Source of the DNA: JBLNCE01 sp050260415
GTDB taxonomy: Bacteria > Bacillota > UBA4882 > JAAYXC01
Length of the DNA stretch: 64,000 nt
Reading direction: 5' to 3'
Assembly: GCA_050260415.1 (NCBI GenBank)
Contig: JBLNCE010000111.1
Location: 1 to 64,000 of the forward strand
The translations under genes were made by a program, and so were the position numbers. The notes beneath the pieces are model-generated. The model saw only the letters and a list, made by a program, of their open reading frames with translations, made no database searches and was not told where the DNA came from. This document shows, piece after piece, positions 52,987 to 61,708 of this stretch (position 1 is the stretch's first letter; each line of letters starts with the position of its first letter).

Positions 52987-54465
52987 GTGGAGAGATTTGA
53001 CCTGTTTCGAGACATAGCCGACAGGACTGGGGGCGACATCTATATTGGGGTTGTCGGCCCGGTCCGCACCGGAAAGTCCACTCTGATCAAACGGCTCATG
53101 GACCTTCTGGTTATTCCCAATATCACCAACGGTTATGACCGGCAACGCGCCACGGATGAATTGCCTCTGTCCGGTGCCGGGCGAATCATCACCACCACGG
53201 AGCCGAAGTTCGTTCCCAACGAAGCGGTGGAGATTACGGTCGGAGAAAATGTGAACTTCCGCGTGCGCCTGGTCGACTGTGTGGGGTACGCGGTGGAAGG
53301 CGCCTCCGGCTACGCGGATGGGGCGGTGCCAAGGAAAGTTTTGACGCCTTGGGACGAACAGGAGATGACCTTCCAGCAGGCGGCCGAGATCGGTACCCGC
53401 AAAGTGATTACCGAGCATTCGACGATCGGCCTGGTGGTGATCACTGACGGCAGTATCACCGAGATCCCGCGGGGCAATTACCTGCCAGCGGAAGAAAGGG
53501 TCATTTCCGAGCTTCGTGAGCTTGGGAAACCGTTTGTGGTGATCCTCAACTCCGCGCATCCGCATCTGCCCGATACACAGAACCTCGCCATGACCCTGCA
53601 GGAGAAATACGGTCTACCGGTTCTCCCGATGGATTGTGCCCAGATGGGGCAGGCGGAGATCGCCTCCATCTTCAGCCAGATTCTCTATATGTTCCCGGTC
53701 CGGGAAGTCAATGTGGACTTTCCGCGGTGGATCGAGGAATTGGAACCGGGGCATTGGCTCCGGTCGCAGATCGAGGAGGCTGTCTTCGCGGCGGTGGCGG
53801 GCATCGATCGCATGCGGGACCTCGATCGCGCGATTGCCGTCTTGCGCGAGAAGGATATCCTGTCGGGAGTGGAGTTGAAACGTGTCGCCATGGGTGAAGG
53901 CGCGGCCTGGATAGTCCTCCAGACCGAACAAACGCTTTTCTACAAGATCCTTGGCGAGGTAAGCGGACTGCCTTTGGAAGCCGATGAAGACCTGCTGCGT
54001 ACCCTCCGCGATCTGTCACGAAGCAAACGGGCTTATGACAAGGTCGCCGCGGCACTGGCCGAAGTGGAAACAGACGGTTACGGGGTCGTAATGCCGAACC
54101 TCGAGGACATCAGTTTTGCCGAACCCGAGTTGATCAGACAGGGCAGCCGTTTCGGGGTCCGGCTCCGCGCCAGCGCGCCGTCCATACACATGATCAAAGC
54201 GGAGATAGTGTCCGAGGTCACACCGGTGGTCGGGACCGAACGCCAGGGCGAGCAGTTCGTCCGCTTCTTATCCGAAGAATTCACGAAGGATCCCAACCGG
54301 ATCTGGCAGTCCGATTTTCTCGGCAAGTCCTTGCACGACCTGGTGACCGAGGGTATCCACAGCAAACTGCAGAAGATGCCGGAGAACGCCAGGGTCAAAC
54401 TCCGCGAGGCATTGACGAAGATTGCCAATGAAGGGAGCGGCGGCCTGGTCTGTATCATCCTTTAG
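52987..54465 (+). CDS. spoIVA: Stage IV sporulation protein A (SpoIVA)
   Basis: This 492-aa ATPase polymerises on the forespore surface and forms the basement layer of the spore coat. Its P-loop GPVRTGKS is at residues 24-31. The family N-terminus ERFDLFRDIADRTGGDIYIGVVG (read in part), DCVGYAVEGA, SHPHLPDT-like NSAHPHLPDT, and the conserved C-terminal end GGLVCIIL are present. GTG 52987 follows GAGGGGGGT. It marks the organism as a spore-former. It should recruit the coat, possibly including the CotS-like proteins at the start of the window. Confidence 0.97.
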   Translation: MERFDLFRDIADRTGGDIYIGVVGPVRTGKSTLIKRLMDLLVIPNITNGYDRQRATDELPLSGAGRIITTTEPKFVPNEAVEITVGENVNFRVRLVDCVGYAVEGASGYADGAVPRKVLTPWDEQEMTFQQAAEIGTRKVITEHSTIGLVVITDGSITEIPRGNYLPAEERVISELRELGKPFVVILNSAHPHLPDTQNLAMTLQEKYGLPVLPMDCAQMGQAEIASIFSQILYMFPVREVNVDFPRWIEELEPGHWLRSQIEEAVFAAVAGIDRMRDLDRAIAVLREKDILSGVELKRVAMGEGAAWIVLQTEQTLFYKILGEVSGLPLEADEDLLRTLRDLSRSKRAYDKVAAALAEVETDGYGVVMPNLEDISFAEPELIRQGSRFGVRLRASAPSIHMIKAEIVSEVTPVVGTERQGEQFVRFLSEEFTKDPNRIWQSDFLGKSLHDLVTEGIHSKLQKMPENARVKLREALTKIANEGSGGLVCIIL

Positions 54466-54531
54466 CAGTATCCACCCCGGCATTCCGCCGGGACAACAAA
54501 GGATGAAAGATGAGACGGCTTCTGATTTGCC

Positions 54532-54593
54532 AACTCACCCCCGCCCTACGGGCACCCCCTCTCTTAGCTTAGAGAGGGGGACGGGGGTGAGTT
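54532..54593. repeat. Long inverted repeat, REP- or MITE-like
   Basis: AACTCACCCCCG (54532-54543) pairs with 54582-54593, and CCCCCTCTC (54555-54563) pairs with 54572-54580 around TTAGCTTA. The left arm has an 11-nt insertion (CCCTACGGGCA) between the two blocks. The right arm has only one extra base. Such pyrimidine/purine-armed palindromes are often dispersed in genomes. Confidence 0.65.
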
Positions 54594-54690
54594 TGATGTC
54601 GTTCTCTACCAGTCTGCTTCAAAACCAGGTTCAGGAAGAAACCTGAGAATGTCCGCCCAGGTTAGGGCAAGAACCCTTCGTCAGATTGGG

Positions 54691-54712
54691 GCGCCGGTGC
54701 ATCCGGCGCTTT
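54691..54712 (+). terminator. Possible terminator downstream of spoIVA
   Basis: GCGCCGG and CCGGCGC (54691-54709) pair around TGCAT, followed by TTTG. It lies over 200 nt after the spoIVA stop. Confidence 0.4.
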
Positions 54713-54968
54713 GCTGTTATCGCAGGCTTGTCGGGTCGACGAATACCGTGTATCACCAGTGGTGTAAATCAAACTGCCTCTAGCTGGGAAGATGACAGAA
54801 ACACCGACGAAGACTGGCTTGAACGCGTTTTTTTTGGGGTTAAAAGCAGGAGATCGGGGAACCATCTAGAATTAGTCAAACCGAAGGTAGCAACATCCAG
54901 TTACCGCAAGGTTTTCGGGATGCACGGCTCGCCCCGACCACAGCGCTCATGGAAGGAGGTGAAACGGA

Positions 54969-55247
54969 GTGACCAAGACCGAACTTATTGACAAGGTAGC
55001 GGAAAAGAGCGGCTTGACAAAGAAGGACTCGGGCAAGGCCATCGACGCCATGATCGGAACCATGACCGCGGCATTGGCCAAGAACGAAAAGGTCCAGTTG
55101 GTTGGCTTCGGCAGCTTTGAGGTTCGTAAGCGTGAAGCGCGCAAGGGCCGCAACCCCCAGACGGGTGCCGAAATCAAGATTGCTGCCCGCAAGGTTCCAG
55201 TCTTCAAGGCCGGCAAGGCCCTGAAGGATGCGGTGGCCAAGAAGTAG
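54969..55247 (+). CDS. hup: DNA-binding protein HU
   Basis: This 92-aa histone-like protein bends and compacts DNA as a dimer. The full HU pattern is seen: [27 protein letters not shown] (read in part), [22 protein letters not shown], the DNA-contact arm with [23 protein letters not shown] 54969 follows GGAAGGAGGTG. Its position after spoIVA is conserved in Bacillus (hbs). Confidence 0.97.
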   Translation: MTKTELIDKVAEKSGLTKKDSGKAIDAMIGTMTAALAKNEKVQLVGFGSFEVRKREARKGRNPQTGAEIKIAARKVPVFKAGKALKDAVAKK

Positions 55248-55295
55248 TATCTTTGAAAGCATCATGTAAGTTTATCTCCCGTATGGGGGACAGTG

Positions 55296-55332
55296 CAAGC
55301 CCTTCAGTGCATGCTGGAGGGCTTGGATTTTT
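55296..55332 (+). terminator. Terminator after hup
   Basis: CAAGCCCTTCAG (55296-55307) pairs with CTGGAGGGCTTG (55314-55325) with one G-T wobble, followed by GATTTTTGG. Confidence 0.8.
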
Positions 55333-55339
55333 GGACTTG

Positions 55340-55370
55340 TTGCGTTCCTGTCACGCATCTATGCTATAAT
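55340..55370 (+). promoter_or_regulatory. Promoter of lepB with extended -10
   Basis: A perfect TATAAT (55365-55370) is preceded by TGC (extended -10). A weak TTGCGT (55340-55345) lies 19 bp upstream. Confidence 0.65.
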
Positions 55371-55404
55371 TGATTGCGTATTGAGAGGCGAAGGAGTGTC
55401 CCTG

Positions 55405-55992
55405 TTGGAAAAGAAGAAGACTACCTGCGGCAGACAGTCTTCAACGCCAAAAGCCAAGCCCAAGAAGAGTTTCCTTCGCGACATGCTGGAGGTAATCATC
55501 CCGGCGGTCTTGATCTTCCTTGTGGTCAGGACGTTCTTTTTCGAGTCGCGCTGGGTGCCTTCCCCATCCATGGTACCCACCATCGAGGAACGCGACCGCT
55601 TCCTGGAAAACAAGCTGGTATACAGATTCCGTACCCCCCGCAGGGGCGAGATCGTCGTCTTTCATCCACCGGCGGCCGCCCTGGTTGGCTCGGTAAGAAA
55701 AGATGACTTCGTCAAGCGCGTGATCGGCCTGCCGGGCGAGACGATTGACATCCGGGATGGCAGAGTCTACATCAATGGCAAACTGCTCCCCGAACCGTAT
55801 GTACCCGAGGATGAGATGGATTACCTCGATTTTGGTCCGTTTTCCGTACCCGAGGGACATCTGTTCATGCTCGGCGATAACCGGCGGCAAAGCCGCGACA
55901 GCAGGTACTGGGGGTATCTGCCGCTCAAGAACGTGGACGGTAAAGCAATGTGGCGTTTTTGGCCGCTCAACCGCATCTCCATCCTGCGGTAA
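55405..55992 (+). CDS. lepB: Signal peptidase I
   Basis: This 195-aa membrane protease removes signal peptides. A basic N-terminus precedes one transmembrane helix (EVIIPAVLIFLVVRTFFF). The catalytic Ser55 is in PSPSMVPT and Lys104 in DDFVKRVIGLPGE. GDNRRQSRDSRYWG is the conserved box E, with Arg instead of the usual Ser/Thr at its third variable position. TTG 55405 is 8 nt after AAGGAG. A TTG at 55381 and a GTG inside that site are less likely. It probably processes the exported proteins of the organism. Confidence 0.93.
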   Translation: MEKKKTTCGRQSSTPKAKPKKSFLRDMLEVIIPAVLIFLVVRTFFFESRWVPSPSMVPTIEERDRFLENKLVYRFRTPRRGEIVVFHPPAAALVGSVRKDDFVKRVIGLPGETIDIRDGRVYINGKLLPEPYVPEDEMDYLDFGPFSVPEGHLFMLGDNRRQSRDSRYWGYLPLKNVDGKAMWRFWPLNRISILR

Positions 55993-56001
55993 GGACGAAG
56001 G

Positions 56002-57909
56002 ATGCCAATTCTAAATCTGACAGGTCTGGAAAAATATTATGGGGCGATGCGCGTTTTTTCCGGGGTCGACCTGGAGATCGAGGCCGGACAAAAGCTGGCC
56101 CTGGTCGGACGCAACGGATGCGGGAAGACCACCTTGCTCCGGATCGCCGCCGGTCTCGAGCAGCCGGATCGCGGGGAGGTCGCGCTGGCCCGCGGCATGC
56201 AGGTCGCTCTCCTGGCGCAGACTTTTCAATGCCAAGACCGGGGCAACTCCCTCTGGACCGAGATGGAGATCCTCTTCGCGGACTTGCTTGCCCTTACAAA
56301 AGACCTTGAAGAGGCGGCCGCGGCCATCGCAAGCGGGCGCGCAGGCGCCATGGAGCGCTACGCCGCTCTGCAGGAAGAGTGCGAGCGGCGCGGCGGTTAC
56401 GCCTTTCAGCCGCGCATCGAAAAAGTTCTGCGCGGCTTGGGTTTTACCGAGGAAGACTGGGTCAAACCAGTGGGGGTCTTGAGCGGCGGTGAGATGACGC
56501 GGGCCGCTTTGGCCAGAATGCTCCTCCGCGAGCCCGACCTTATATTGCTTGACGAGCCCACAAACCACCTCGATCTCTGGGCCGTGTCCTGGCTCGAAGA
56601 GTATCTGGCCGCATACAAGGGCGCTGTTCTCGTCGTTTCCCACGATCGTTACTTCCTCGACCGCGTGGCGCAGGGCGTATACGAACTCGCCGGCGGCCGG
56701 GTCCGGTATTATCGCGGTAATTATTCCAGTTACCGCGAAGCGAAAGCCGCCGAGCAACACGCCCTCGACCGTGCCAGGGAGGCCCAGGAGAGGGAGATCG
56801 CCCGCAAAGAACGATTGGTGCGCGAGGCGGCCGCCGATGAAAGAAGCAAGAGGCAGGCGCGGAGTATCGCCAAGAGCTTGGCGCGCATGGAGCCCTTGGC
56901 TACGCCGGCGCGCGAGGAACCGAGGATGAGACTGGAACTCGCCCCGACGGTCAAGGGCGGACGCAACGTAATGACCGTGGCGGGCCTCAGCAAGAGCTAC
57001 GCGGGACAGACCGTTCTGCGGGAAGTCTCCTTCGGCTTGGCATACGGAGAAAAAGTCGGCATCATCGGTCCGAACGGCGCCGGGAAGACGACTCTCCTCC
57101 GCCTTCTCCTCGGGCATGAAAAAGCGGATCGCGGTTCGATCCAGATCGGTTATAACACGCAAATAGAGTATTTCGCGCAGGAAGAGCAGGAAGAAACGTG
57201 GCGGGGGAGCGGGACGGTCTTTTCGGCCGTACAGGATGCCGGCGCGGGCGACAATCTCGCCACACGCAGCCATTTGGCCCGTTTTCTTTTCCGGGGCGAG
57301 GAAGTCTGGAAGAACGTGAAGGATTTGAGCGGCGGGGAACGCAGGCGGTTGGCCCTGGCGGTCTTGACCCTGTCGCGCGCCAATTGCCTCCTGCTCGATG
57401 AACCCACGAACCACCTCGACCTCCCTTCGCTCGAGGCGCTTGAGGAGGCCATCAGGCACTTTCCCGGTACAATATTGGTCGTCTCCCACGACCGTTATTT
57501 TCTTGGCCGCATCGCGGACCGGTTGTTGGCCCTCGTCGATGGACGGCTGCTTCCGTTTGGCGGCTATGCGGAGTTTGCCGCCTGGCATGCCGCCGAGGAA
57601 GCGCGGTTGGCCGAGGCCCGCGCCAGAGAGGTCGAGATGCGGCGCGAGCAACAAAGGCGTGAGCGCGTAATGCGCCAGCAGCCGCGCAAGGAAGAACGTC
57701 AACGCGCCAAAGCCTTAGCGGAAATCGAGTCGGCGCTCGCAAGTAAAGAAGAAGCACGCGCCGCGCTGATGCAGGAGATCGCCCGCCCGGAAATCGCGCG
57801 CGACTTCGCCGCCTTGCGGGAACTCTCCACGCGCCTTGCCGATCTGGAGCGGGAGCTTGCCGAGCTCTATGAGGAATGGGGGACGGTAGCGGATGGGTCC
57901 CAAACATAA
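56002..57909 (+). CDS. ABC-F family ATPase
   Basis: This 635-aa protein has two ABC ATPase domains and no membrane helices, the ABC-F layout of ribosome-associated factors (EttA/Uup/YdiF-like). The first domain has GRNGCGKTT, LSGGEMTRAALARMLL and LLDEPTNHLD; the second has GPNGAGKTT, LSGGERRRLALAVLTL and LLDEPTNHLD. The interdomain linker is Lys/Arg/Glu-rich (about residues 245-310), and a coiled-coil C-terminal tail (about 530-635) follows. Members rescue stalled ribosomes or give antibiotic resistance, and the exact subgroup is not determined. Its end overlaps the next gene by 17 nt. Confidence 0.9.
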   Translation: MPILNLTGLEKYYGAMRVFSGVDLEIEAGQKLALVGRNGCGKTTLLRIAAGLEQPDRGEVALARGMQVALLAQTFQCQDRGNSLWTEMEILFADLLALTKDLEEAAAAIASGRAGAMERYAALQEECERRGGYAFQPRIEKVLRGLGFTEEDWVKPVGVLSGGEMTRAALARMLLREPDLILLDEPTNHLDLWAVSWLEEYLAAYKGAVLVVSHDRYFLDRVAQGVYELAGGRVRYYRGNYSSYREAKAAEQHALDRAREAQEREIARKERLVREAAADERSKRQARSIAKSLARMEPLATPAREEPRMRLELAPTVKGGRNVMTVAGLSKSYAGQTVLREVSFGLAYGEKVGIIGPNGAGKTTLLRLLLGHEKADRGSIQIGYNTQIEYFAQEEQEETWRGSGTVFSAVQDAGAGDNLATRSHLARFLFRGEEVWKNVKDLSGGERRRLALAVLTLSRANCLLLDEPTNHLDLPSLEALEEAIRHFPGTILVVSHDRYFLGRIADRLLALVDGRLLPFGGYAEFAAWHAAEEARLAEARAREVEMRREQQRRERVMRQQPRKEERQRAKALAEIESALASKEEARAALMQEIARPEIARDFAALRELSTRLADLERELAELYEEWGTVADGSQT

Positions 57910-58477
57910 CGTACGGCATGAAAGCTTGCTGGAGCTGCGCCTGCCTTTACCTGACGACCTATCCTTCCTGCATGCCGGCGATCGGTTGCTGCTGAGCGGG
58001 CCGTTGCTCACGGCGCGGGACGCGGCGCACCGGAGATTGGTGGAGACGTGGGCGCGCGGGCAGGAGGCCCCCTTTAGCGTCGCGGGCGAAACCGTATACT
58101 ATGTCGGGCCTTGCCCAGCCCCCCCGGATTGGATTATCGGTTCGGCCGGGCCGACCACGAGCGGACGCATGGATCGTTATACGCCGGCTTTGTTGGCTCA
58201 CGGCCTGCGCGGCATGATCGGCAAAGGTCAACGGAGCCGTGAAGTCATAGAGGCCATCGCGGCCAAAGGCGCCGTGTACTTCGCCGCGCTTGGCGGGGCG
58301 GGGGCATTGATCGCCAAGACCATCAAGCGAGTGGAGGAAGTGGCCTATCCCGACCTGGGTCCGGAGGCCGTGCGCAGGCTCTGGGTGATGGATCTGCCGG
58401 TAATCGTGGCCGTGGATCCGAGTGGCCGCGATCTGTACCAGGAGGGGCCGCGCGCTTACGCACGGACGACCGACTAG
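57893..58477 (+). CDS. Class I fumarase beta-type (Fe-S hydro-lyase C-terminal) subunit
   Basis: This 194-aa protein matches the C-terminal/beta domain of class I fumarases and L-tartrate dehydratases: GPTTSGRMDRYTPALLAHGLRGMIGKGQ (read in part), AIAAKGAVYFAALGGAGALIAK (read in part) and VMDLPVIVAVDPSGRDLY (read in part). This subunit works only with an alpha subunit that holds the 4Fe-4S cluster. No alpha gene is adjacent: the upstream neighbour is an ABC-F ATPase and the downstream one a P-loop protein. The ATG at 57893 lies inside the ABC-F 3' end. The partner must be elsewhere. Confidence 0.87.
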   Translation: MGPKHNVRHESLLELRLPLPDDLSFLHAGDRLLLSGPLLTARDAAHRRLVETWARGQEAPFSVAGETVYYVGPCPAPPDWIIGSAGPTTSGRMDRYTPALLAHGLRGMIGKGQRSREVIEAIAAKGAVYFAALGGAGALIAKTIKRVEEVAYPDLGPEAVRRLWVMDLPVIVAVDPSGRDLYQEGPRAYARTTD

Positions 58478-58525
58478 AGATGTTTAGCTTAATCTGCCGC
58501 GCAGGCGCCGGGGGGAGGGCAAGAG

Positions 58526-59434
58526 ATGATCGTCAGTCTCGATCGCGCCGCCTATTTCGCCCCGCGTGGTAAACACCGGTTGACGCTCCTGGGGAATATC
58601 ATCGCGCAGCGTTACCTGAACCCGGAGGACAGGTTGATTGGCCTGATCGGGGAGGGCGGCGCGGGCAAATCTCTCTTGATCCGGGGCATCTTCCCCGGTC
58701 TGGTCTTGACGAATGATGACGATGGGGTCAACGTCCGCCCGCTGCCGATCTTGCAGGACTACGAAGACGGCAACTTCCGCACGCATACCTACCACCTCGA
58801 CGCCCGTTTCGAACTGGCTTTCATTCAGGCCTGGCGGTTGGCCGACGCGATCGCTCAGGCTGTGCAACGCGGTAAACGCGTGGTTGTCGAACATTTTGAA
58901 CTGCTCTATCCCCTCATCGGCATGAACGCCGAACTCCTGATCGGCATCGGTGAGGACGTGGTCGTGGTCAGGCCGAGCATCTTCGGCCCGGATCCGCATG
59001 AACTGGCCCGCGAGGTCTTCGCGACCATCGCTTACCGGCGCATGGCGCATTCGGCCGAGGATCTGACATCGATCGTCCTCGAGCAGATGGGGTTGGCGCG
59101 GCCGGAAATACACAGCGACGTCAAACGGGGATTTGTCCTGGAATTCGCCGTCAAACCCGAGGTAGACCTGGCGGCGGTCGAAGAAAAGGTTCGGGAATTC
59201 ATCGAGCGTGATGCGCGGATCGCCTACCACGACGATGAACATATTCGGGTGGATGACCTCGTCTACCCATGTTCCGGCCCCCGGATCCATGTGCGCCGGG
59301 CGGGTGAGATCAAGGGCTTCAGGCTCCTGTCCGAGTTCCGCTACTGCCCCTTCTCCCGTCTCTACCTGTTAGCCGGCCTCGTGGGGACGGGGGAAGAACC
59401 TGAACATGAGGCTTTGGACCCGGGGGAAAGCTAG
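58526..59434 (+). CDS. Uncharacterised P-loop protein ('AlaRS second additional domain'-type)
   Basis: This 302-aa protein has a Walker A motif GEGGAGKS at residues 42-49, preceded by RLIGLIG and followed by GIFPGLVLTNDDDGVNVRPLP (read in part). A Walker B-like RVVVEHFELLYP and VVVVRPSIFGPDP follow. The C-terminal third has HDDEH and a single Cys (VYPCSGPRIHV). From memory, databases label close relatives in Clostridia 'alanine-tRNA synthetase second additional domain' proteins, but the N-terminal P-loop is not part of AlaRS. ATG 58526 follows GGGGGGAGGGCAAG. The function is unknown. It precedes rph and rdgB. Confidence 0.6.
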   Translation: MIVSLDRAAYFAPRGKHRLTLLGNIIAQRYLNPEDRLIGLIGEGGAGKSLLIRGIFPGLVLTNDDDGVNVRPLPILQDYEDGNFRTHTYHLDARFELAFIQAWRLADAIAQAVQRGKRVVVEHFELLYPLIGMNAELLIGIGEDVVVVRPSIFGPDPHELAREVFATIAYRRMAHSAEDLTSIVLEQMGLARPEIHSDVKRGFVLEFAVKPEVDLAAVEEKVREFIERDARIAYHDDEHIRVDDLVYPCSGPRIHVRRAGEIKGFRLLSEFRYCPFSRLYLLAGLVGTGEEPEHEALDPGES

Positions 59435-59473
59435 AACGGTTTGGTTTGGTGCGAGATGGGGAGGAATGGCGTC

Positions 59474-60241
59474 GTGAGATTGGATGGCCGCGAGCACGAC
59501 CAGCTACGGCCGGTGCGCGTGAGTCCGGGCTACCTGAAATACCCCGAGGGTTCCGTCCTGATCGAAGTGGGAGAGACCAAAGTCATCTGCACCGCCACGG
59601 TGGAAGAAAAAGTCCCGCTTTGGCTGCGCGGTTCCGGACAAGGGTGGGTGACGGCGGAATACGCCATGCTGCCCAGGGCGACGCCGCAGCGCAACGTGCG
59701 GGAGGTCAACAAAGGCAAGCAGACCGGACGCACCATGGAGATACAGCGTTTGGTGGGCCGTTCCCTGCGCTCGGTGGTGGACCTTACGGCCTTGGGGGAC
59801 CGCACCGTCTGGCTCGACTGCGACGTGATCCAAGCCGACGGCGGCACACGCACGGCCGCGGTAACGGGTGCGTTTATCGCGCTGGTCGAGGCGTTGCATA
59901 AAGTCATCCCGGGCCAGGAACCCTTGCCTGTCTATGATTTTCTTGCCGCGACAAGCGTAGGACTCCTCAACGGGGAGCCCTTGTTGGATCTCTGTTATGC
60001 GGAAGATTCGCGCGTGCAGGTGGACATGAACGTGGTCATGACGGGTGCCGGCCGGATCGTTGAGATCCAAGGCACCGCGGAGGGAGCGCCCTTTAGCCGG
60101 GCCGAGATGATGTCGATGATGTCCATCGCCGAAAAGGGCTTGGCCCAATTGACCGCGATCCAACGCCAAGCCATCGGCGGTTACGCGGATCGGATCGGGA
60201 GGTGGTCCAGTGAAAAGACTCGTCCTGGCAACGAGGAATGA
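59474..60241 (+). CDS. rph: Ribonuclease PH
   Basis: This 255-aa phosphorolytic exoribonuclease trims tRNA 3' ends. The N-terminus [80 protein letters not shown] (read in part) and DMNVVMTG are clear. GTG 59474 is about 9 nt after GGGGAGG. The frame extends upstream to 59441 without a signal. It overlaps rdgB by 32 nt, the common rph-rdgB pair. Confidence 0.95.
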   Translation: MRLDGREHDQLRPVRVSPGYLKYPEGSVLIEVGETKVICTATVEEKVPLWLRGSGQGWVTAEYAMLPRATPQRNVREVNKGKQTGRTMEIQRLVGRSLRSVVDLTALGDRTVWLDCDVIQADGGTRTAAVTGAFIALVEALHKVIPGQEPLPVYDFLAATSVGLLNGEPLLDLCYAEDSRVQVDMNVVMTGAGRIVEIQGTAEGAPFSRAEMMSMMSIAEKGLAQLTAIQRQAIGGYADRIGRWSSEKTRPGNEE

Positions 60242-60812
60242 GGGCAAGATCCAAGAGGTGCGGCAGCTTCTCGCCGGACTGGACCTTGAAGTGGTTGCTC
60301 TGAGCGCTTATCCGGACGCGCCGCAAGTCCCTGAAGACGGAGAGACTTTTGCGGAAAACGCCAGGGAGAAAGCCCTGGCCACCGCCGCTCATACAAGAGA
60401 ATGGGCCCTGGCCGACGATTCCGGCCTCGAGGTGGACGCGCTCAAAGGCGCCCCCGGCGTCCACTCCGCCCGTTACGCGGGTCATCACGGCGATGACGAG
60501 GGAAATATCAAGAAGCTGCTTGCGGAGTTGAGGGATGTGCCAGGGGACCGGCGGACGGCACGTTTCTTCTGCGCCCTCGCCTTGGCCTCGCCGGATGGGG
60601 CGCTCATCACGGCGGAAGGGGAATGCAGGGGCCGGATTGGCTATGGCCCCAAGGGCGCGAACGGCTTCGGCTACGACCCGGTCTTTTTTGTGCCCGCGTA
60701 CGGGCGGATGATGGCGGAACTGTCAGACGAAGAAAAGAACCGTATCAGCCATCGGGGACGCGCGCTCCTGAAGATGCGCCCGCTTATCATTGAGCACTTG
60801 ATAGAAGTGTGA
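60210..60812 (+). CDS. rdgB: XTP/dITP diphosphatase (RdgB/HAM1)
   Basis: This 200-aa house-cleaning pyrophosphatase removes non-canonical purine triphosphates such as dITP and XTP. Motifs are [52 protein letters not shown] (read in part) and [14 protein letters not shown], ending [12 protein letters not shown] 60210 is preceded by GGAGGTGGTCCA, which lies in the end of rph. A small phosphodiesterase gene follows after 40 nt. Confidence 0.95.
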   Translation: MKRLVLATRNEGKIQEVRQLLAGLDLEVVALSAYPDAPQVPEDGETFAENAREKALATAAHTREWALADDSGLEVDALKGAPGVHSARYAGHHGDDEGNIKKLLAELRDVPGDRRTARFFCALALASPDGALITAEGECRGRIGYGPKGANGFGYDPVFFVPAYGRMMAELSDEEKNRISHRGRALLKMRPLIIEHLIEV

Positions 60813-60852
60813 AGCCATACAGTCGGCAATCATTTAACTCTTGGGGGTTGCC

Positions 60853-61332
60853 ATGCGCGTGGGCGTGGTCAGCGATATCCATGGCGCCTATGAGGCTTTG
60901 CGGCGTGCCGTGCAAGCCATGGGGCCGGTAGACCTCTTGGCGCATGCCGGGGACGGGTATAGCGATCTCATCCGCTGGCGGAAAGAAAACCCCGACGTCA
61001 GAGTGGAGATGGTCGCGGGCAATTGCGATCTCTTTGCCGATTGCGCCGAGGAGACCCTCTTCTCCTTGGATCGCTGGCGCATACTGCTGACACATGGGCA
61101 TCAATACGGGGTCAAATCCGGCCTGCACCGGTTGTTGGCGCGGGCGCAACGGGCGGGAGCGCAGTTGGTCATCTATGGGCACACGCATTGCCCGGAACGA
61201 TCGGACCAGGGCGGCATCATCCTCTTCAATCCCGGTTCTCTCTGCCTGGCCCGGACCTCATGCGGGCGCCCCAGTTACGGCCTGATCGATGTCACTCCGG
61301 ATAGGCTTGAGATAGCGGTAGATTACTTATAA
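60853..61332 (+). CDS. YfcE/MJ0936-type metallophosphodiesterase
   Basis: This 159-aa calcineurin-like phosphoesterase has RVGVVSDIHG, HAGDGYSD, VAGNCDLF, LTHGHQYG and YGHTHCPERS, the full set of dimetal-binding motifs. Members hydrolyse phosphodiesters in vitro; the cellular substrate is not known. ATG 60853 is chosen because TTGGGGGT lies upstream. A TTG at 60841 overlaps that site. It follows rdgB as in many Clostridia. Confidence 0.88.
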   Translation: MRVGVVSDIHGAYEALRRAVQAMGPVDLLAHAGDGYSDLIRWRKENPDVRVEMVAGNCDLFADCAEETLFSLDRWRILLTHGHQYGVKSGLHRLLARAQRAGAQLVIYGHTHCPERSDQGGIILFNPGSLCLARTSCGRPSYGLIDVTPDRLEIAVDYL

Positions 61333-61365
61333 CCTCCCGCCTCATGCCATCCGCCTTCCCAAGGC

Positions 61366-61394
61366 TTGACGAAGCATATTTCATTAGGTACAAT
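61366..61394 (+). promoter_or_regulatory. Vegetative promoter of tRNA-Pro
   Basis: TTGACG (61366-61371) and TACAAT (61389-61394) are spaced by 17 bp. The predicted start lies about 8 nt before the mature tRNA. Confidence 0.8.
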
Positions 61395-61408
61395 ATGAAT
61401 ACCCACGT

Positions 61409-61485
61409 CGGGGTGTGGCGCAGCTTGGTAGCGCGCTTGCCTTGGGCGCAAGAGGCCCCGGGTTCAAATCCCGGCACCCCGACCA
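61409..61485 (+). tRNA. tRNA-Pro (anticodon TGG)
   Basis: The cloverleaf is complete. The acceptor stem CGGGGTG pairs with CACCCCG, and GCGC/GCGC form the D stem. The anticodon stem CTTGC/GCAAG encloses the loop CTTGGGC with TGG at positions 34-36. The T stem CCGGG/CCCGG carries TTCAAAT. The 3' CCA is encoded (61483-61485). Confidence 0.97.
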
Positions 61486-61496
61486 AAAATCGATGG

Positions 61497-61522
61497 AACC
61501 GCCGCCCACGTGGCGGTTTTTT
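61497..61522 (+). terminator. Terminator after tRNA-Pro
   Basis: AACCGCC and GGCGGTT flank GCCCACGT and are followed by a T-run (TTTTTT) at the end of the stem. Confidence 0.85.
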
Positions 61523-61560
61523 GCGTCTTGCCCCGGTCGGGCCTTGCCGTTTGGCACTTA

Positions 61561-61590
61561 TTGACTACCCTCACGGGGCTGTGGTATACT
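61561..61590 (+). promoter_or_regulatory. Vegetative promoter of rpsB-tsf
   Basis: TTGACT (61561-61566) and TATACT (61585-61590) are spaced by 18 bp. The leader of about 110 nt is rich in short complementary segments (for example GTGCCGG/CCGGTCC near 61639-61655), consistent with a regulatory leader, but no named family was recognised. Confidence 0.8.
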
Positions 61591-61708
61591 ACTTCACGGT
61601 GTGCAAGCAGTACACACGCGCCCGATGCAGACGAGGGTGCCGGTTCACACCGGTCCGTCCGGCAGATGACGGTAGCGGCGGAAAAAACCTTAGAGAGGAG
61701 GTGAGGTT

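Larger units (their letters stand above)
54466..54968. other. Intergenic region between spoIVA and hup
   Basis: About 500 bp show no supported gene. The region contains a long imperfect inverted repeat (54532-54593), a smaller hairpin (54691-54709) and AT-rich sequence near 54819-54845 (TTGAAC, then TTAAAA with 15-bp spacing) that might serve as a weak hup promoter. Confidence 0.5.
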
